Positions 9,499 through 18,175 of a stretch of 45,501 nucleotides of DNA are shown here, piece by piece. Position numbers and translations under genes: made by a program. This stretch comes from Massilibacteroides sp. (lineage in GTDB: Bacteria > Bacteroidota > Bacteroidia > Bacteroidales > Tannerellaceae), in the NCBI RefSeq assembly GCF_028705895.1, contig NZ_JAQWCQ010000028.1, positions 1 to 45,501 of the forward strand, given 5' to 3'. Under the pieces are notes generated by a model that saw only the letters and a program-made list of their open reading frames with translations, was not told the DNA's origin and did not search any database. How positions within the stretch are numbered: position 1 is the stretch's first letter; the number at the start of each line of letters is the position of its first letter.

Positions 9499-9696
9499 AT
9501 GCCTAAGATGAAGACTAATTCCGGTGCCAAAAAGAGGTTTGCCCTTACCGGAACAGGTAAAATCAAGAGAAAACATGCTTTTAAAAGTCATATCTTGACG
9601 AAAAAGACTAAAAAGCAAAAAAGAAATCTTACTCATACAGGTTTAGTAAATGCTGTAGATGTAAACAATGTTAAACTTTTGCTTTGTTTAAAGTAA
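9499..9696 (+). CDS. rpmI: 50S ribosomal protein L35
   Basis: A 65-residue basic ribosomal protein. The N-terminus [14 protein letters not shown] and the internal [12 protein letters not shown] and [12 protein letters not shown] are hallmark L35 sequence. It sits 54 bases after infC and 99 bases before rplT, the usual order. Confidence 0.97.
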   Translation: MPKMKTNSGAKKRFALTGTGKIKRKHAFKSHILTKKTKKQKRNLTHTGLVNAVDVNNVKLLLCLK

Positions 9697-9733
9697 TTTT
9701 ATCAGCAAGTTTTTTTATCGATTTTTATTAACC

Positions 9734-9778
9734 GAATGTTTTAGCAAAAAAGTTCATCAATAGATGGCGCTAACGTTC
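9734..9778 (+). promoter_or_regulatory. Possible regulatory stem in the rpmI-rplT spacer
   Basis: The 99-base gap between the L35 and L20 genes contains GAATGTTTTAGC (9734-9745), which can pair with GCTAACGTTC (9769-9778) with small bulges, around an A-rich loop. L20 is known to repress its own operon in other bacteria by binding mRNA structures that mimic its 23S site. Whether this stem is such a site is speculation; pairing strength was judged by eye. Confidence 0.2.
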
Positions 9779-9795
9779 AAAAACAGATTAGAATT

Positions 9796-10140
9796 ATGCC
9801 TAGATCAGTAAATCATGTTGCTTCAAGAGCAAAAAGAAAACGGATTTTAAAACTTACCCGTGGGTATTATGGTGCGCGTAAAAATGTGTGGACTGTAGCA
9901 AAGAATACTTGGGAAAAGGGATTAACTTATGCTTTCCGTGACCGTCGCAATAAAAAGCGTTCTTTCCGTGCATTATGGATTCAACGTATTAACGCTGCTG
10001 CACGTTTGGAAGGTTTATCTTATTCTCGCTTGATGGGAGCTTTACATGCTGCCGGTATCGAAATAAACCGTAAGGTTTTGGCCGATTTAGCAGTAAATCA
10101 TCCTGAAGCTTTCAAAGCAATTGTAGAAAAAGTAAAATAA
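9796..10140 (+). CDS. rplT: 50S ribosomal protein L20
   Basis: A 114-residue early 23S rRNA-binding assembly protein. It has the unmistakable N-terminus [19 protein letters not shown] followed by [11 protein letters not shown], and the conserved C-terminal core [17 protein letters not shown]. Last gene of the thrS operon; a strong intrinsic terminator starts 25 bases after its stop. Confidence 0.98.
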   Translation: MPRSVNHVASRAKRKRILKLTRGYYGARKNVWTVAKNTWEKGLTYAFRDRRNKKRSFRALWIQRINAAARLEGLSYSRLMGALHAAGIEINRKVLADLAVNHPEAFKAIVEKVK

Positions 10141-10164
10141 AAATATTTTTTTTATTTCTAAAAT

Positions 10165-10205
10165 AAAGGAGAGTGTTGTTCGAGGTAAGAACAATCCTCT
10201 CCTTT
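10165..10205 (+). terminator. Intrinsic terminator of the thrS operon (possibly bidirectional)
   Basis: AAAGGAGAGtgTTGTTC pairs with GAACAAtcCTCTCCTTT around a short loop, a stem of about 15 bp with one internal mismatch pair, followed by GTTTTG. The opposite side is AT-rich (a run of Ts on the plus strand at 10147-10154), and the minus-strand DUF4249 gene ends just beyond. It may serve both converging transcripts. Confidence 0.85.
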
Positions 10206-10223
10206 GTTTTGTATAAATGATGT

Positions 10224-11102
10224 TTAAGGAGCGATTGCTCTTTTTTGAGAAGGGCTATAAGCTGTAAAATAGCCTACGCCGCCGTTGCTGATGTTTCCTT
10301 GTATATTTGATGGAGGGCCTCCGAACATCGGATTCTCTCCGTATTTCATGTCTTGAGCTTGTTCTATAAAATTAAAATATCCTTTTTCAACGCGACAATA
10401 CTCAACGACCACTTCATCTCCCGAACTAATAAACGTCTGATATTTCAGGTCGTCTTCTGCATAATCATCTATCTCTGCTTTATCGGAAAAGTAGTAAACT
10501 AAAAAGCCATTCAGATATTCTCCGTCAGTCAATAGGTCTTTCATTAGCCCGAATTTACTTAGCTTTGTGGCTAAGGTGTCACAAACATAATATTTGCTGA
10601 TATAGAAATCTTCTCCTTCCGGCTCTTGTGCAAACATGTTGACGGTAAATACATTGAACCCCATGTCATTCATTGTTCTTATCTCTACAGAATCTATGAC
10701 AAACTTCCGGGACATTGTGGTTGATGCTTCGTATAATTCGCTCAGGCCATCTTGGTCAAAGTCATATTCAACAGTAAGATGATAACTCTCACCCGGTTTT
10801 CCTGCCTTTAGATCTTGCGTTTGATATCTTCCTTTTTCTGTATCACTCTCCAGTAAAGTCCATACTTCATTATCGGATGTTTTAATACTGACTTGCGCTC
10901 CTGAAATAGTCGGATTGTGCCCCTGATCAAAATAAGGCAGAGAACTGCTGATGGAAATATTTTGATAGGCTAATGTGTCGGTAATTGTACCGTAGATTAC
11001 GATCTTGGAGTCGTCGCTATCTAAATCTAATTCGATGCGTTCTGTGCAGGCTGTCGTGAGTAAGGTGAAAAATGTAAGTAGATAAATATATGCTTTTCTC
11101 AT
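10224..11102 (-). CDS. DUF4249 family lipoprotein
   Basis: A 292-residue protein with a lipoprotein signal peptide (LLTTAC lipobox, Cys at about residue 19) and then acidic ERIELDLDSDDSKIVIYGTITD, the typical start of DUF4249 proteins. The family is confined largely to Bacteroidetes and is nearly always encoded next to a TonB-dependent receptor, as here. It starts 5 bases after the receptor's stop, so the two form one transcript. A surface or outer-membrane accessory role in substrate capture is likely, but no substrate is known. No SusD-type motif is visible. Confidence 0.85.
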   Translation of the reverse strand: MRKAYIYLLTFFTLLTTACTERIELDLDSDDSKIVIYGTITDTLAYQNISISSSLPYFDQGHNPTISGAQVSIKTSDNEVWTLLESDTEKGRYQTQDLKAGKPGESYHLTVEYDFDQDGLSELYEASTTMSRKFVIDSVEIRTMNDMGFNVFTVNMFAQEPEGEDFYISKYYVCDTLATKLSKFGLMKDLLTDGEYLNGFLVYYFSDKAEIDDYAEDDLKYQTFISSGDEVVVEYCRVEKGYFNFIEQAQDMKYGENPMFGGPPSNIQGNISNGGVGYFTAYSPSQKRAIAP

Positions 11103-11107
11103 GTCGA

Positions 11108-13360
11108 TCAGAATTTGAAATTATACGTAATTGAAGGAACCATATTGAATAAATAAACACTTTCAGCATAAGGTATGCCTGTATCAGCTTCCTGGTCAAA
11201 AGTGATCATGTATGGATTTTTACGTCCATAGGCGTTATATATAGAAAAGCTCCATTCACTTTTCCAGCGTTTCTTAGAGTTTGGGTTAGGTACATAGGTG
11301 CATGACAAATCCAGGCGATGATAATCTGGCTTTCTATATTCATTTCTACCTGAATAAATCGGGAAATATTCTCCGTCAATTCCAAAACGACCTGAAGGAT
11401 ATGTTGCCGGAGTACCCGTGGCATATACCCATATGCCTGATAACGTGATTTTACGCGAAACTTCGTAATTGATAGCTATATTGATACTGTTTGTTTTATC
11501 ATAAGGAGAAAGATAGGTTTTCCCCAGATTAATATCGGGAATCGTACGTTCTGCCCGTGAGAGAGTATAGTTAATGAATCCATTCAGGCGACCTTTATTC
11601 TTTCGTACCATAAACTCCGCCCCATACGCTTTCCCTTTTCCGGTTCTGACTTCGTCCTCAAGATTTTTGTTGAGAATGAGATCCGCATGATCTGCAAAAT
11701 CGATTACGTTCTTTAATGATTTGTAGTAAAGCTCAACAGAAGTTTCATATGTATTGTCTTCAAGATTATGAAAATAACCGGCTGAAAGCATATCTACTTT
11801 TTGAGGTTTAATCTTTGGACTGGAAAGGAACCATACATCAAGTGGCGAATTGGATGATGAACTGTTTGCTAACTGGATATACTGCGTATTGTGTGCATAG
11901 TTAGCCTTTATAGATGAATGATCGCTTAGTTTATACACCGAACCCAAACGAGGTTCGAGGGTTTGATAAGTATTAAATATGTTCCCCTTTTTGATGTTTT
12001 GAAAAAGAGACCATCTTAGCCCGTATTTAATAGACCATCTATCATCTAATGATTGTTCGTTGGAAGCATACAAACTACTTTCAAGTGCATAAGTTTCGTC
12101 TATTTTATAGCGTCCATAATCAATGGATTTCACAGTGCCGGGAGTGAAACTGTGTAAGGTGGATGTCATACCGAAGTTTAGGTTCAAAAATGAATTATTA
12201 ATGTAAGAATAATCAGCCCGTAGCATGATATCATTAATTGTCGATTCCCAAGTCATAACAGCCCCTTCGATATCAGAATTTAATTTATAATTGTATTGAC
12301 TGATATTTACTCCAATCCGGGAATATAAATTTTCATTGTAACTATGTCCCCATGTTAATGAACTTGCTAAATTACCATATTTAAAGCCATAAAGCTTTGT
12401 CCCGAAATTATCCTGCCCATAATACATGTTGAGTGAAATATTGTCTTTGTTTGAAATGCGGTGTGTTATTTTTGCGTTTAAATCATAGAAATAGAGCGTC
12501 AATCCCTTCATGTCTTCATCGCTGGATAGTTTTAGGAAAAGATCAGCATAACTCCGTCTGCCACCAATCATCCACGATGTTTTTTTCCCGGTTTTTCCCT
12601 TTAAAACAAGTCGGCTGAGTATTAATCCCAGTCCTCCTGTTCCCGTTGTTTTGTCCGGTATATCATCAATTGTTTTTATATCTAATAAAGAAGATAAACG
12701 ACCACCATGTTTCAGCGGTATATCTCCTTTATATAGTTCCAGATCACTGATGACATCATTGTTAAACACAGAAAAGAATCCCATTAGATGAGAGGCGTTA
12801 TAAATAGTTGTGTTATCTAATAAAATCAGATTTTGATCAGGAGAACCACCTCGTACGCTGAAACCCGAACTACCTTCCGACGTAGCCTGTACTCCAGGTA
12901 ATAACTGGATTGCTTTGATCACATCAACTTCACCCATTAATGCCGGTATTCTTTTTATTTCAGTCATTGAGAGTCTTTCTACACCCATTGATAAGTTTGT
13001 GATGTTTATATCTTTAGATCGTGCTGTTACTATAACTTCGTCTAAATCTGTATTGGAAGACAATACTATTTCCAACTTCTGATTTGTTGATGCAGAAATC
13101 TTTGTTTTGTTCGATTCGTAGCCAACAAAAGATGTAATAAGAGTGTAGTTTCCGGTAGGAGATGAAAATTTAAAATATCCCGATTCATCAGATATATACC
13201 CTTTGCCTATTTCTGCGATTGCAATAGTTGCTCCAGCTAATGGCGTTTTTGACGATTTTTCAAGTACAATTCCCTCAATGGTTACAGTTTGTTGTTGAGC
13301 TAAACTGTGAACTGTGATCAGAAATAAAAGAACAATAGAGAATAATATCCTATACAGCAT
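11108..13360 (-). CDS. TonB-dependent outer-membrane receptor with carboxypeptidase-like regulatory domain
   Basis: A 750-residue receptor when started at the ATG at 13360. That start yields a proper signal peptide (MLYRILFSIVLLFLITVHSLAQ); an in-frame upstream extension to 13627 is not signal-like and is probably not translated. The mature protein begins with a carboxypeptidase-like beta-sandwich (VTIEGIVLEKSSKTPLAGA, then GYFKFSSPTGNYTLITSFVGY). A plug domain follows with IPALMGEVDVIKAIQLLPGV, GSSGFSVRGGSPDQNLILLD and IYNASHLMGFFSVFN, and then a long beta-barrel ending in aromatic YNFKF. It is not SusC-length (about 1000 residues). Paired with the DUF4249 lipoprotein, it probably imports a specific nutrient, but neither substrate nor regulator is shown by the sequence. 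Confidence 0.92.
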   Translation of the reverse strand: MLYRILFSIVLLFLITVHSLAQQQTVTIEGIVLEKSSKTPLAGATIAIAEIGKGYISDESGYFKFSSPTGNYTLITSFVGYESNKTKISASTNQKLEIVLSSNTDLDEVIVTARSKDINITNLSMGVERLSMTEIKRIPALMGEVDVIKAIQLLPGVQATSEGSSGFSVRGGSPDQNLILLDNTTIYNASHLMGFFSVFNNDVISDLELYKGDIPLKHGGRLSSLLDIKTIDDIPDKTTGTGGLGLILSRLVLKGKTGKKTSWMIGGRRSYADLFLKLSSDEDMKGLTLYFYDLNAKITHRISNKDNISLNMYYGQDNFGTKLYGFKYGNLASSLTWGHSYNENLYSRIGVNISQYNYKLNSDIEGAVMTWESTINDIMLRADYSYINNSFLNLNFGMTSTLHSFTPGTVKSIDYGRYKIDETYALESSLYASNEQSLDDRWSIKYGLRWSLFQNIKKGNIFNTYQTLEPRLGSVYKLSDHSSIKANYAHNTQYIQLANSSSSNSPLDVWFLSSPKIKPQKVDMLSAGYFHNLEDNTYETSVELYYKSLKNVIDFADHADLILNKNLEDEVRTGKGKAYGAEFMVRKNKGRLNGFINYTLSRAERTIPDINLGKTYLSPYDKTNSINIAINYEVSRKITLSGIWVYATGTPATYPSGRFGIDGEYFPIYSGRNEYRKPDYHRLDLSCTYVPNPNSKKRWKSEWSFSIYNAYGRKNPYMITFDQEADTGIPYAESVYLFNMVPSITYNFKF

Positions 13361-13588
13361 GATTATATGTGTGATATCTGCGAAAACAGATTGATTCTTA
13401 TACAAATTAAGAGAAAAGAAGATGTAATTCAAAATAAGTTTTAATGAATTATGCTTTTTTACGATGAAAGCACAATCTTGGTTTGAAACAAATCGGATTA
13501 TTGAATGAAAGTTAATTAATATCCTGGTATATGATGTTTTACTTCTGTTATTACACTTTTTTTGAGATTTTTTTGAAAAAAAAGACCT

Positions 13589-13602
13589 ATGTTGTACAAC
13601 AT
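13589..13602. promoter_or_regulatory. Perfect 14-bp palindrome, candidate operator
   Basis: ATGTTGTACAACAT reads identically on both strands and lies 14 bases upstream of the -7 element of the lipoprotein gene, overlapping where its -33 element should be. That position suits a repressor or activator site. The binding protein is unknown. Confidence 0.4.
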
Positions 13603-13616
13603 GTCTCAAATATACA

Positions 13617-13624
13617 TACATTTG
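13617..13624 (+). promoter_or_regulatory. -7 element for the small lipoprotein gene
   Basis: TACATTTG fits TAnnTTTG, 48 bases before the ATG at 13673. The -33 region falls on the palindrome ATGTTGTACAACAT. Confidence 0.55.
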
Positions 13625-13672
13625 CAATGTAATTTTATGAACATTATTATTGACACTAAAATTTGAATTGAA

Positions 13673-13885
13673 ATGAAAAAGGTATTGGCATTTGTTGCTG
13701 TTGTTGCAGCTGTTTCTTTTACTTCTTGTGCAAATAAATCTGCAGAAACAACCTCTGAGGCTGTTGCAGAAACTGAAGCTGTTGTAGAAGAAGCAACTCC
13801 TGCTGTAGAAGAAGCTGTTGCTGATTCTACTGTTATTCCTGCTGACTCAACTGCTGTTCCAACAGAAACAGCTCCTGCAGAATAA
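13673..13885 (+). CDS. Small acidic lipoprotein of unknown function
   Basis: A 70-residue protein with a lipoprotein signal (MKKVLAFVAVVAAVSFTSC, lipobox FTSC). The mature part of about 52 residues is made almost only of Ala, Glu, Val, Thr, Ser and Pro, with repeats such as EAVAETEAVVEEA and ADSTVIPADSTAVP and a single Lys just after the lipid-bearing Cys. It is therefore strongly acidic and probably unstructured. It has its own promoter and an excellent terminator, so it is a monocistronic unit. Small abundant lipoproteins of this kind are common in Bacteroidetes, but I know of no defined function. Confidence 0.8.
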   Translation: MKKVLAFVAVVAAVSFTSCANKSAETTSEAVAETEAVVEEATPAVEEAVADSTVIPADSTAVPTETAPAE

Positions 13886-13915
13886 TACAGAGACTAAGAA
13901 CGTTTTAAACGTATG

Positions 13916-13943
13916 AGGGTGTCCGATCAAGACACCCTTTTTT
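13916..13943 (+). terminator. Intrinsic terminator of the small lipoprotein gene
   Basis: AGGGTGTC and GACACCCT form a perfect 8-bp stem around a 7-base loop, followed by a run of Ts. It begins about 30 bases after the stop codon. Confidence 0.88.
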
Positions 13944-13960
13944 GTTATCTCATAAATCTT

Positions 13961-13968
13961 TATTTTTG
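13961..13968 (+). promoter_or_regulatory. -7 element for the MscS-type channel gene
   Basis: TATTTTTG fits TAnnTTTG and lies 22 bases before the ATG. It falls just after the preceding terminator, so the channel gene is transcribed independently. Confidence 0.5.
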
Positions 13969-13990
13969 CACTTCAAATAAATAAAAATAT

Positions 13991-15259
13991 ATGGATAACT
14001 TTAGAATATGGGTTTGTGGTTTGCTTGAACTATTTGGTGTTTCTACTGAAGCGGCTGAGCGTTTTGATAATTTTGTTGTGTTTGCTTTTATCATATTAAT
14101 AGCCTATTTTATTGATATTATTTGTCGTAATATTATTCTTAAAATTTTTACACATATTGCGGCTAAAACAAAAAACTTATGGGATGATCTGATTATCGAA
14201 CGAAAGATAATCCATAAGATGATCAATATTGTTCCTTCTATTTTTATTTATATCATGTTGCCGTTTGCTTTTCCTGAAAGTGAGCATGCGAATACGTTAG
14301 ATTTTCTGATGCGATTGTGTGAAGTCTATATAATCGCGATTTCAACTCGTTTTGCATATGCTTCTCTCGGGCTTATCCACGAAGTATATATTCGTAAGCA
14401 GACAATGGGAAATAAGCCGGTAAAAGGTTTTGTCCAGATTCTACAGGTGATTGTCGTTCTTATCGGGGTTATTGCAATTATTGCAGTTCTCATAAATAAA
14501 TCGGCCACTTCCTTATTGGCCGGACTTGGTGCTTCAGCAGCCATTCTAACGTTGGTGTTTAAGGATACAATATTAGGCTTTGTTGCCGGAATACAACTTT
14601 CGGTTAATGATATGCTTCGACCGGGCGATTGGATCACGATGGAAAAATATAATGCGGATGGGGTAGTGATTGAGGTTACCTTATATGCCGTTAAAGTAAG
14701 GAACTGGGATAATACTGTGACAACGATACCTCCTTATGCACTTATTAGTGATTCTTTTCAGAACTGGCGGAACATGTTTGAATCAGGCGGACGGCGCGTA
14801 AAGCGATCTGTCAATATTGACATGAATAGTGTGAAATTCTGTACTCCTGAAATGCTCCAGCGTTTTCGTAAAATTTCTTTGATAACAGACTATATTGATG
14901 GAAAAGAAGAAGAACTTTTAGCGTATAACACGACACATCATGTTGATTCTTCAATTTCGGTTAATGGTAGGAGACAAACAAATCTTGGAGTATTCAGAAA
15001 TTATCTTTTTCGCTATTTAAGAAATCATCCGGCGATTAATCAGGATCTGACATGTATGGTACGCCATCTCCAACCAACTGATAAGGGAATCCCTATTGAA
15101 TTATACTTCTTTTCTTCAGATAGAGCCTGGGTTGTTTATGAAGGTTTGCAGGCTGATGTTTTTGATCATGTGCTGGCGATTATCCCTGAGTTTGATCTCC
15201 ATGTTTTTCAGAATGTATCAGGCTACGATATTCGGAATGTTAAAATTGAAAATAAATAA
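13991..15259 (+). CDS. Mechanosensitive ion channel, MscS family (YbdG-like)
   Basis: A 422-residue inner-membrane channel that releases solutes on osmotic downshock. Four to five hydrophobic helices come first. The pore helix region follows, with LLAGLGASAAILTLVFKDTILGFVAGIQL, then the conserved beta domain NDMLRPGDWITM and the TTIPPYALISDSFQNWRNM motif. The C-terminal domain is long and soluble (GRRVKRSVNIDMNS onward), which matches the YbdG type rather than the short MscS type. The last 20 bases overlap the convergent acyltransferase gene. Nothing nearby suggests a special role. Confidence 0.92.
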   Translation: MDNFRIWVCGLLELFGVSTEAAERFDNFVVFAFIILIAYFIDIICRNIILKIFTHIAAKTKNLWDDLIIERKIIHKMINIVPSIFIYIMLPFAFPESEHANTLDFLMRLCEVYIIAISTRFAYASLGLIHEVYIRKQTMGNKPVKGFVQILQVIVVLIGVIAIIAVLINKSATSLLAGLGASAAILTLVFKDTILGFVAGIQLSVNDMLRPGDWITMEKYNADGVVIEVTLYAVKVRNWDNTVTTIPPYALISDSFQNWRNMFESGGRRVKRSVNIDMNSVKFCTPEMLQRFRKISLITDYIDGKEEELLAYNTTHHVDSSISVNGRRQTNLGVFRNYLFRYLRNHPAINQDLTCMVRHLQPTDKGIPIELYFFSSDRAWVVYEGLQADVFDHVLAIIPEFDLHVFQNVSGYDIRNVKIENK

Positions 15260-16802
15260 ACGGTTGTACTCCGGCATTCTTAAACTGAACGACAATAAAG
15301 ATCGTTATAATCAGCATTAATGCTTGTATAAAGAGAGGTGAACGGGTTACAATCCCTTGTACCCATTTATCTGCTGCTTTGGGCATGAAGTGAAATATAT
15401 AGCCGATTGCCATTAGTGCGAAAACTATCGAATACCCAGATATGAACTGAAGAAATATTTCCGGATGAAAATTGGAGACTATCTGAGTAAGGACTTCTTT
15501 TACTGTCTGCATTGTGTTAGCCCGGAAAAATATCCAGCCGAAGCAAACAACATGAAAGGTGATAAACGTTTCAATGAATCTGCGGAAAAACGTCATTTCA
15601 CTGCCCGTCTGTTTAAATCCTTTGAAACGTCCCATGATAAACTTATGGATAGCTAATGCTACTCCGTGAAGCGCGCCCCAAATAATAAAACGAACAGATG
15701 CCCCATGCCATAGCCCTCCTAATAACATGGTGATGAAGAGATTTATATATGTACGGAACTTTCCTTTACGGTTTCCGCCCAAAGAAATATAAAGATAGTC
15801 TTTTAACCAGGAAGATAAAGAAATGTGCCACCTACGCCAGAATTCTGTAATGGTTGCAGATTGGTAAGGAGAATCAAAGTTTATATTAAACCGAAAGCCA
15901 AGAAGGAGTGCGATACCAATTGCCATGTCTGAATAACCGGAAAAATCACAATAAATCTGTAAAGCATAACCATAAACAGCTAACAGGTTTTCTACTCCTG
16001 TATAAAGCAAAGGAGAATCGAATACGCGATCTACAAAGTTGAAACTGATATAATCGGATATAACACTTTTCTTTATTAAACCACACAATATTAAATACAA
16101 TCCTTCTCCAAATTCAAGACGACTTAATGTTGGTTTTTTGTACATCTGCGGGATAAATTCACGTGCGCGTACGATTGGTCCGGCAACCAGCATAGGAAAG
16201 AATGATACATAGAATAGATAATCTATCCATCTATGCAAAACGGTTGTTTTACCTCTATAAATATCAATAATATAACTAATAGATTGAAAAGTGAAAAATG
16301 ATAGACCAACCGGAAGGAAAATATCCATCTTTTCGAAATGTATTCGTTGAAGAGCTCCGTTTCCCATTAGATAGCCAATCTCATTGCAGGCAGAAACGGC
16401 TAATTCATACAGAAAATTGAAATATTTAAAATAGCCTAACATTCCAAGATTTACGCAAAGACTAAGTGTTACTAATAATCTTCGTTTCCACTGTACGGGT
16501 GTGTTTTCCATTATACGACCGATCAGGTAATCTGACGTTGCCGTAAAAATCAATAAGCCGAACCATAAACCACTGCTTTTGTAATAGAAATAGAGCGAAA
16601 ACAACGTTACGTAAATTATGCGTGCTAAAGTATATTTTCTAAGGGACGCATAGATCATGAAGAATCCGATAAAAAGGAAAAAGAACAATCCGCTACTAAA
16701 CAGCATAGGGGAGTCCTGCTGATAAGTTAACAGACCGACTGCCTTATCAAGCGAAAGTTGTGAAAAATATGTTTTTATTGATTCTATCCAGTTTTCCATC
16801 AT
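15240..16802 (-). CDS. MBOAT family membrane O-acyltransferase (AlgI/DltB-like)
   Basis: A 520-residue polytopic membrane protein with about ten hydrophobic helices. It has the MBOAT hallmarks: YCDFSGYSDMAIGIALLLGF, FDSPYQSATITEFWRRWHISLSSWLKDYLY and MLLGGLWHGASVRFIIWGALHG, the last carrying the catalytic His. AlgI and DltB relatives take an acyl group from a cytoplasmic donor and pass it across the membrane to an exported partner that modifies alginate, teichoic acid or peptidoglycan. Two SGNH-fold proteins lie directly upstream, and the start overlaps the preceding gene's stop by four bases (16799-16802). O-acetylation of a surface glycan is therefore the best inference; the acceptor is unknown. 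Its last codons overlap the converging MscS gene by 20 bases. Confidence 0.92.
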   Translation of the reverse strand: MMENWIESIKTYFSQLSLDKAVGLLTYQQDSPMLFSSGLFFFLFIGFFMIYASLRKYTLARIIYVTLFSLYFYYKSSGLWFGLLIFTATSDYLIGRIMENTPVQWKRRLLVTLSLCVNLGMLGYFKYFNFLYELAVSACNEIGYLMGNGALQRIHFEKMDIFLPVGLSFFTFQSISYIIDIYRGKTTVLHRWIDYLFYVSFFPMLVAGPIVRAREFIPQMYKKPTLSRLEFGEGLYLILCGLIKKSVISDYISFNFVDRVFDSPLLYTGVENLLAVYGYALQIYCDFSGYSDMAIGIALLLGFRFNINFDSPYQSATITEFWRRWHISLSSWLKDYLYISLGGNRKGKFRTYINLFITMLLGGLWHGASVRFIIWGALHGVALAIHKFIMGRFKGFKQTGSEMTFFRRFIETFITFHVVCFGWIFFRANTMQTVKEVLTQIVSNFHPEIFLQFISGYSIVFALMAIGYIFHFMPKAADKWVQGIVTRSPLFIQALMLIITIFIVVQFKNAGVQPFIYFQF

Positions 16803-18175
16803 TCTTTAGTTTCTTCTTGTTTGGTCGTTTCCCTTTTCGATAGTGTCTTCATCCAGGATATAAAAAACAGGTTTGCTTGTTCCTGATACCCACTCTTCGT
16901 GTAGTGGATTCTGTCTCGCCCTAAATATCCTCCATTATACCATTTCTTATATGACTCTCTTCCGCCACTTGCACCAAATAAATCCCAATAAGCTATATTT
17001 TCTTGTTTGGCCTGATTTCTAATTGCCGAAGCTGCTTTCTGAGTGTTTGTATTGCGTACATAGGTTCTTTTTTTGTTCACTCTTATTCGTTTATAGCATT
17101 CGGGCGGAGTCGTGAGTACTATTTTTGTATTGGGTATATACAGTCTTACCATATGTAGAAATTCCCGGATTTGTTGGCGGAATTCTCTTTCATTAAAGCA
17201 AGTGCCGAACGTTTCATTCGTTCCTAAGGATACGATTAGCAAATCCGGTTTAAGTACAGCCAAACGTTGCATGAAGTCGTGGTCGGTATAGTTTACATAC
17301 ATTGCTCCGTTGACTCCGATTGCATGGTATAAAATGCCCGGATTACTGTTTGACAGGCTGAAACCATAATAGATATTAGAAAAGGCAGATTCCGGTAATA
17401 GCGTGTCGGTTCCCGGTTTACGGCGTGTGCTATGCAATTGAAACATATCCGTTTGTTTCGATATTCTGAATGTATCCGTAACCAATCGAGGGGCTAATGT
17501 TTCGATACTGCGGGATGTTGTGACAAATTCTTTGAGTGATCCGGCCGGTAACATCGGAGTGGACTTATCTCCTCTGTATAGCACCGCTTGGTTAAATTCA
17601 TAACCTGCTCCATTGTTCGGTGCAATGACTATGTCGAAATTTACAGAAGAGGATATCGTCTTAATCCCGATTCCACCTGGCCCTATCGGTGTTTTTTTCT
17701 GTCTCTGTATGATTCTTCCGGCAATCCATTCTTTAGCGGAAGAACGTAAGAAATAATCATCCGGTTCGTTTGTGCGGGTTAATTTAAAAGGGCTAATCCA
17801 ACCACGTCCGGCATTGCCGAATTGTTGTTGTAATAAACGCATCATTCTTCCGCTGAAATGTCCCGCCTGTATATGGGAATCTCCAAGATGCACGATTGTC
17901 AATAACGTGTCTTTGCCGGAGCTTAACTCATCAATTACCTTGAAAACGGGTTCAAGATGGTTCGTTTCATCTTTTATCTCTAATAAGGAGTCAATAGCAA
18001 AACTTAACGTTACTCTTATTGTATCAGCTGGCTTTATAACCGTTTTGTTTTCGAACAGAAGAGGAGGTGTGAGCAGTGATTGCGCCCCCATCTTTCTATA
18101 TGGTAAACATAAAACGATCAGACAAAGCAGAAAAAACAACGTACTACTAATGTAAGGATTCTTCAGCTTCATCAT
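16799..18175 (-). CDS. Membrane-anchored SGNH/GDSL-type esterase or acetyltransferase (second of a pair)
   Basis: A 458-residue protein with one N-terminal hydrophobic helix (about residues 10-27), so probably periplasmic and anchored. The SGNH blocks are visible: HLGDSHIQAGHFSG (nucleophile Ser in GDS), LIVSLGTNETF (Asn block) and DRIHYTKSGY (the Asp-His pair). An ending near KRETTKQEETKE is charged. It overlaps the upstream SGNH gene by 29 bases and the downstream MBOAT gene by four, so all three are made together. By analogy with the PatB, AlgX/AlgJ and DltD partners of MBOAT proteins, it likely receives an acetyl group and places it on a glycan. An esterase removing acetyl groups is the alternative. 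Confidence 0.82.
   Translation of the reverse strand: MMKLKNPYISSTLFFLLCLIVLCLPYRKMGAQSLLTPPLLFENKTVIKPADTIRVTLSFAIDSLLEIKDETNHLEPVFKVIDELSSGKDTLLTIVHLGDSHIQAGHFSGRMMRLLQQQFGNAGRGWISPFKLTRTNEPDDYFLRSSAKEWIAGRIIQRQKKTPIGPGGIGIKTISSSVNFDIVIAPNNGAGYEFNQAVLYRGDKSTPMLPAGSLKEFVTTSRSIETLAPRLVTDTFRISKQTDMFQLHSTRRKPGTDTLLPESAFSNIYYGFSLSNSNPGILYHAIGVNGAMYVNYTDHDFMQRLAVLKPDLLIVSLGTNETFGTCFNEREFRQQIREFLHMVRLYIPNTKIVLTTPPECYKRIRVNKKRTYVRNTNTQKAASAIRNQAKQENIAYWDLFGASGGRESYKKWYNGGYLGRDRIHYTKSGYQEQANLFFISWMKTLSKRETTKQEETKE

Larger units (their letters stand above)
13361..13672. other. Divergent intergenic region with a perfect operator-like palindrome
   Basis: This 312-bp AT-rich spacer separates the receptor operon (minus) from the small lipoprotein gene (plus). 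It holds the perfect 14-base palindrome ATGTTGTACAACAT at 13589-13602, next to the lipoprotein promoter. I see no gene or RNA structure in the rest. An in-frame extension of the receptor runs through it but lacks coding character. Confidence 0.6.

Noticed and set aside
13361-13627. In-frame N-terminal extension of the TonB receptor by 89 codons
   Set aside because: It lacks coding character, and the internal ATG at 13360 gives a perfect signal peptide.
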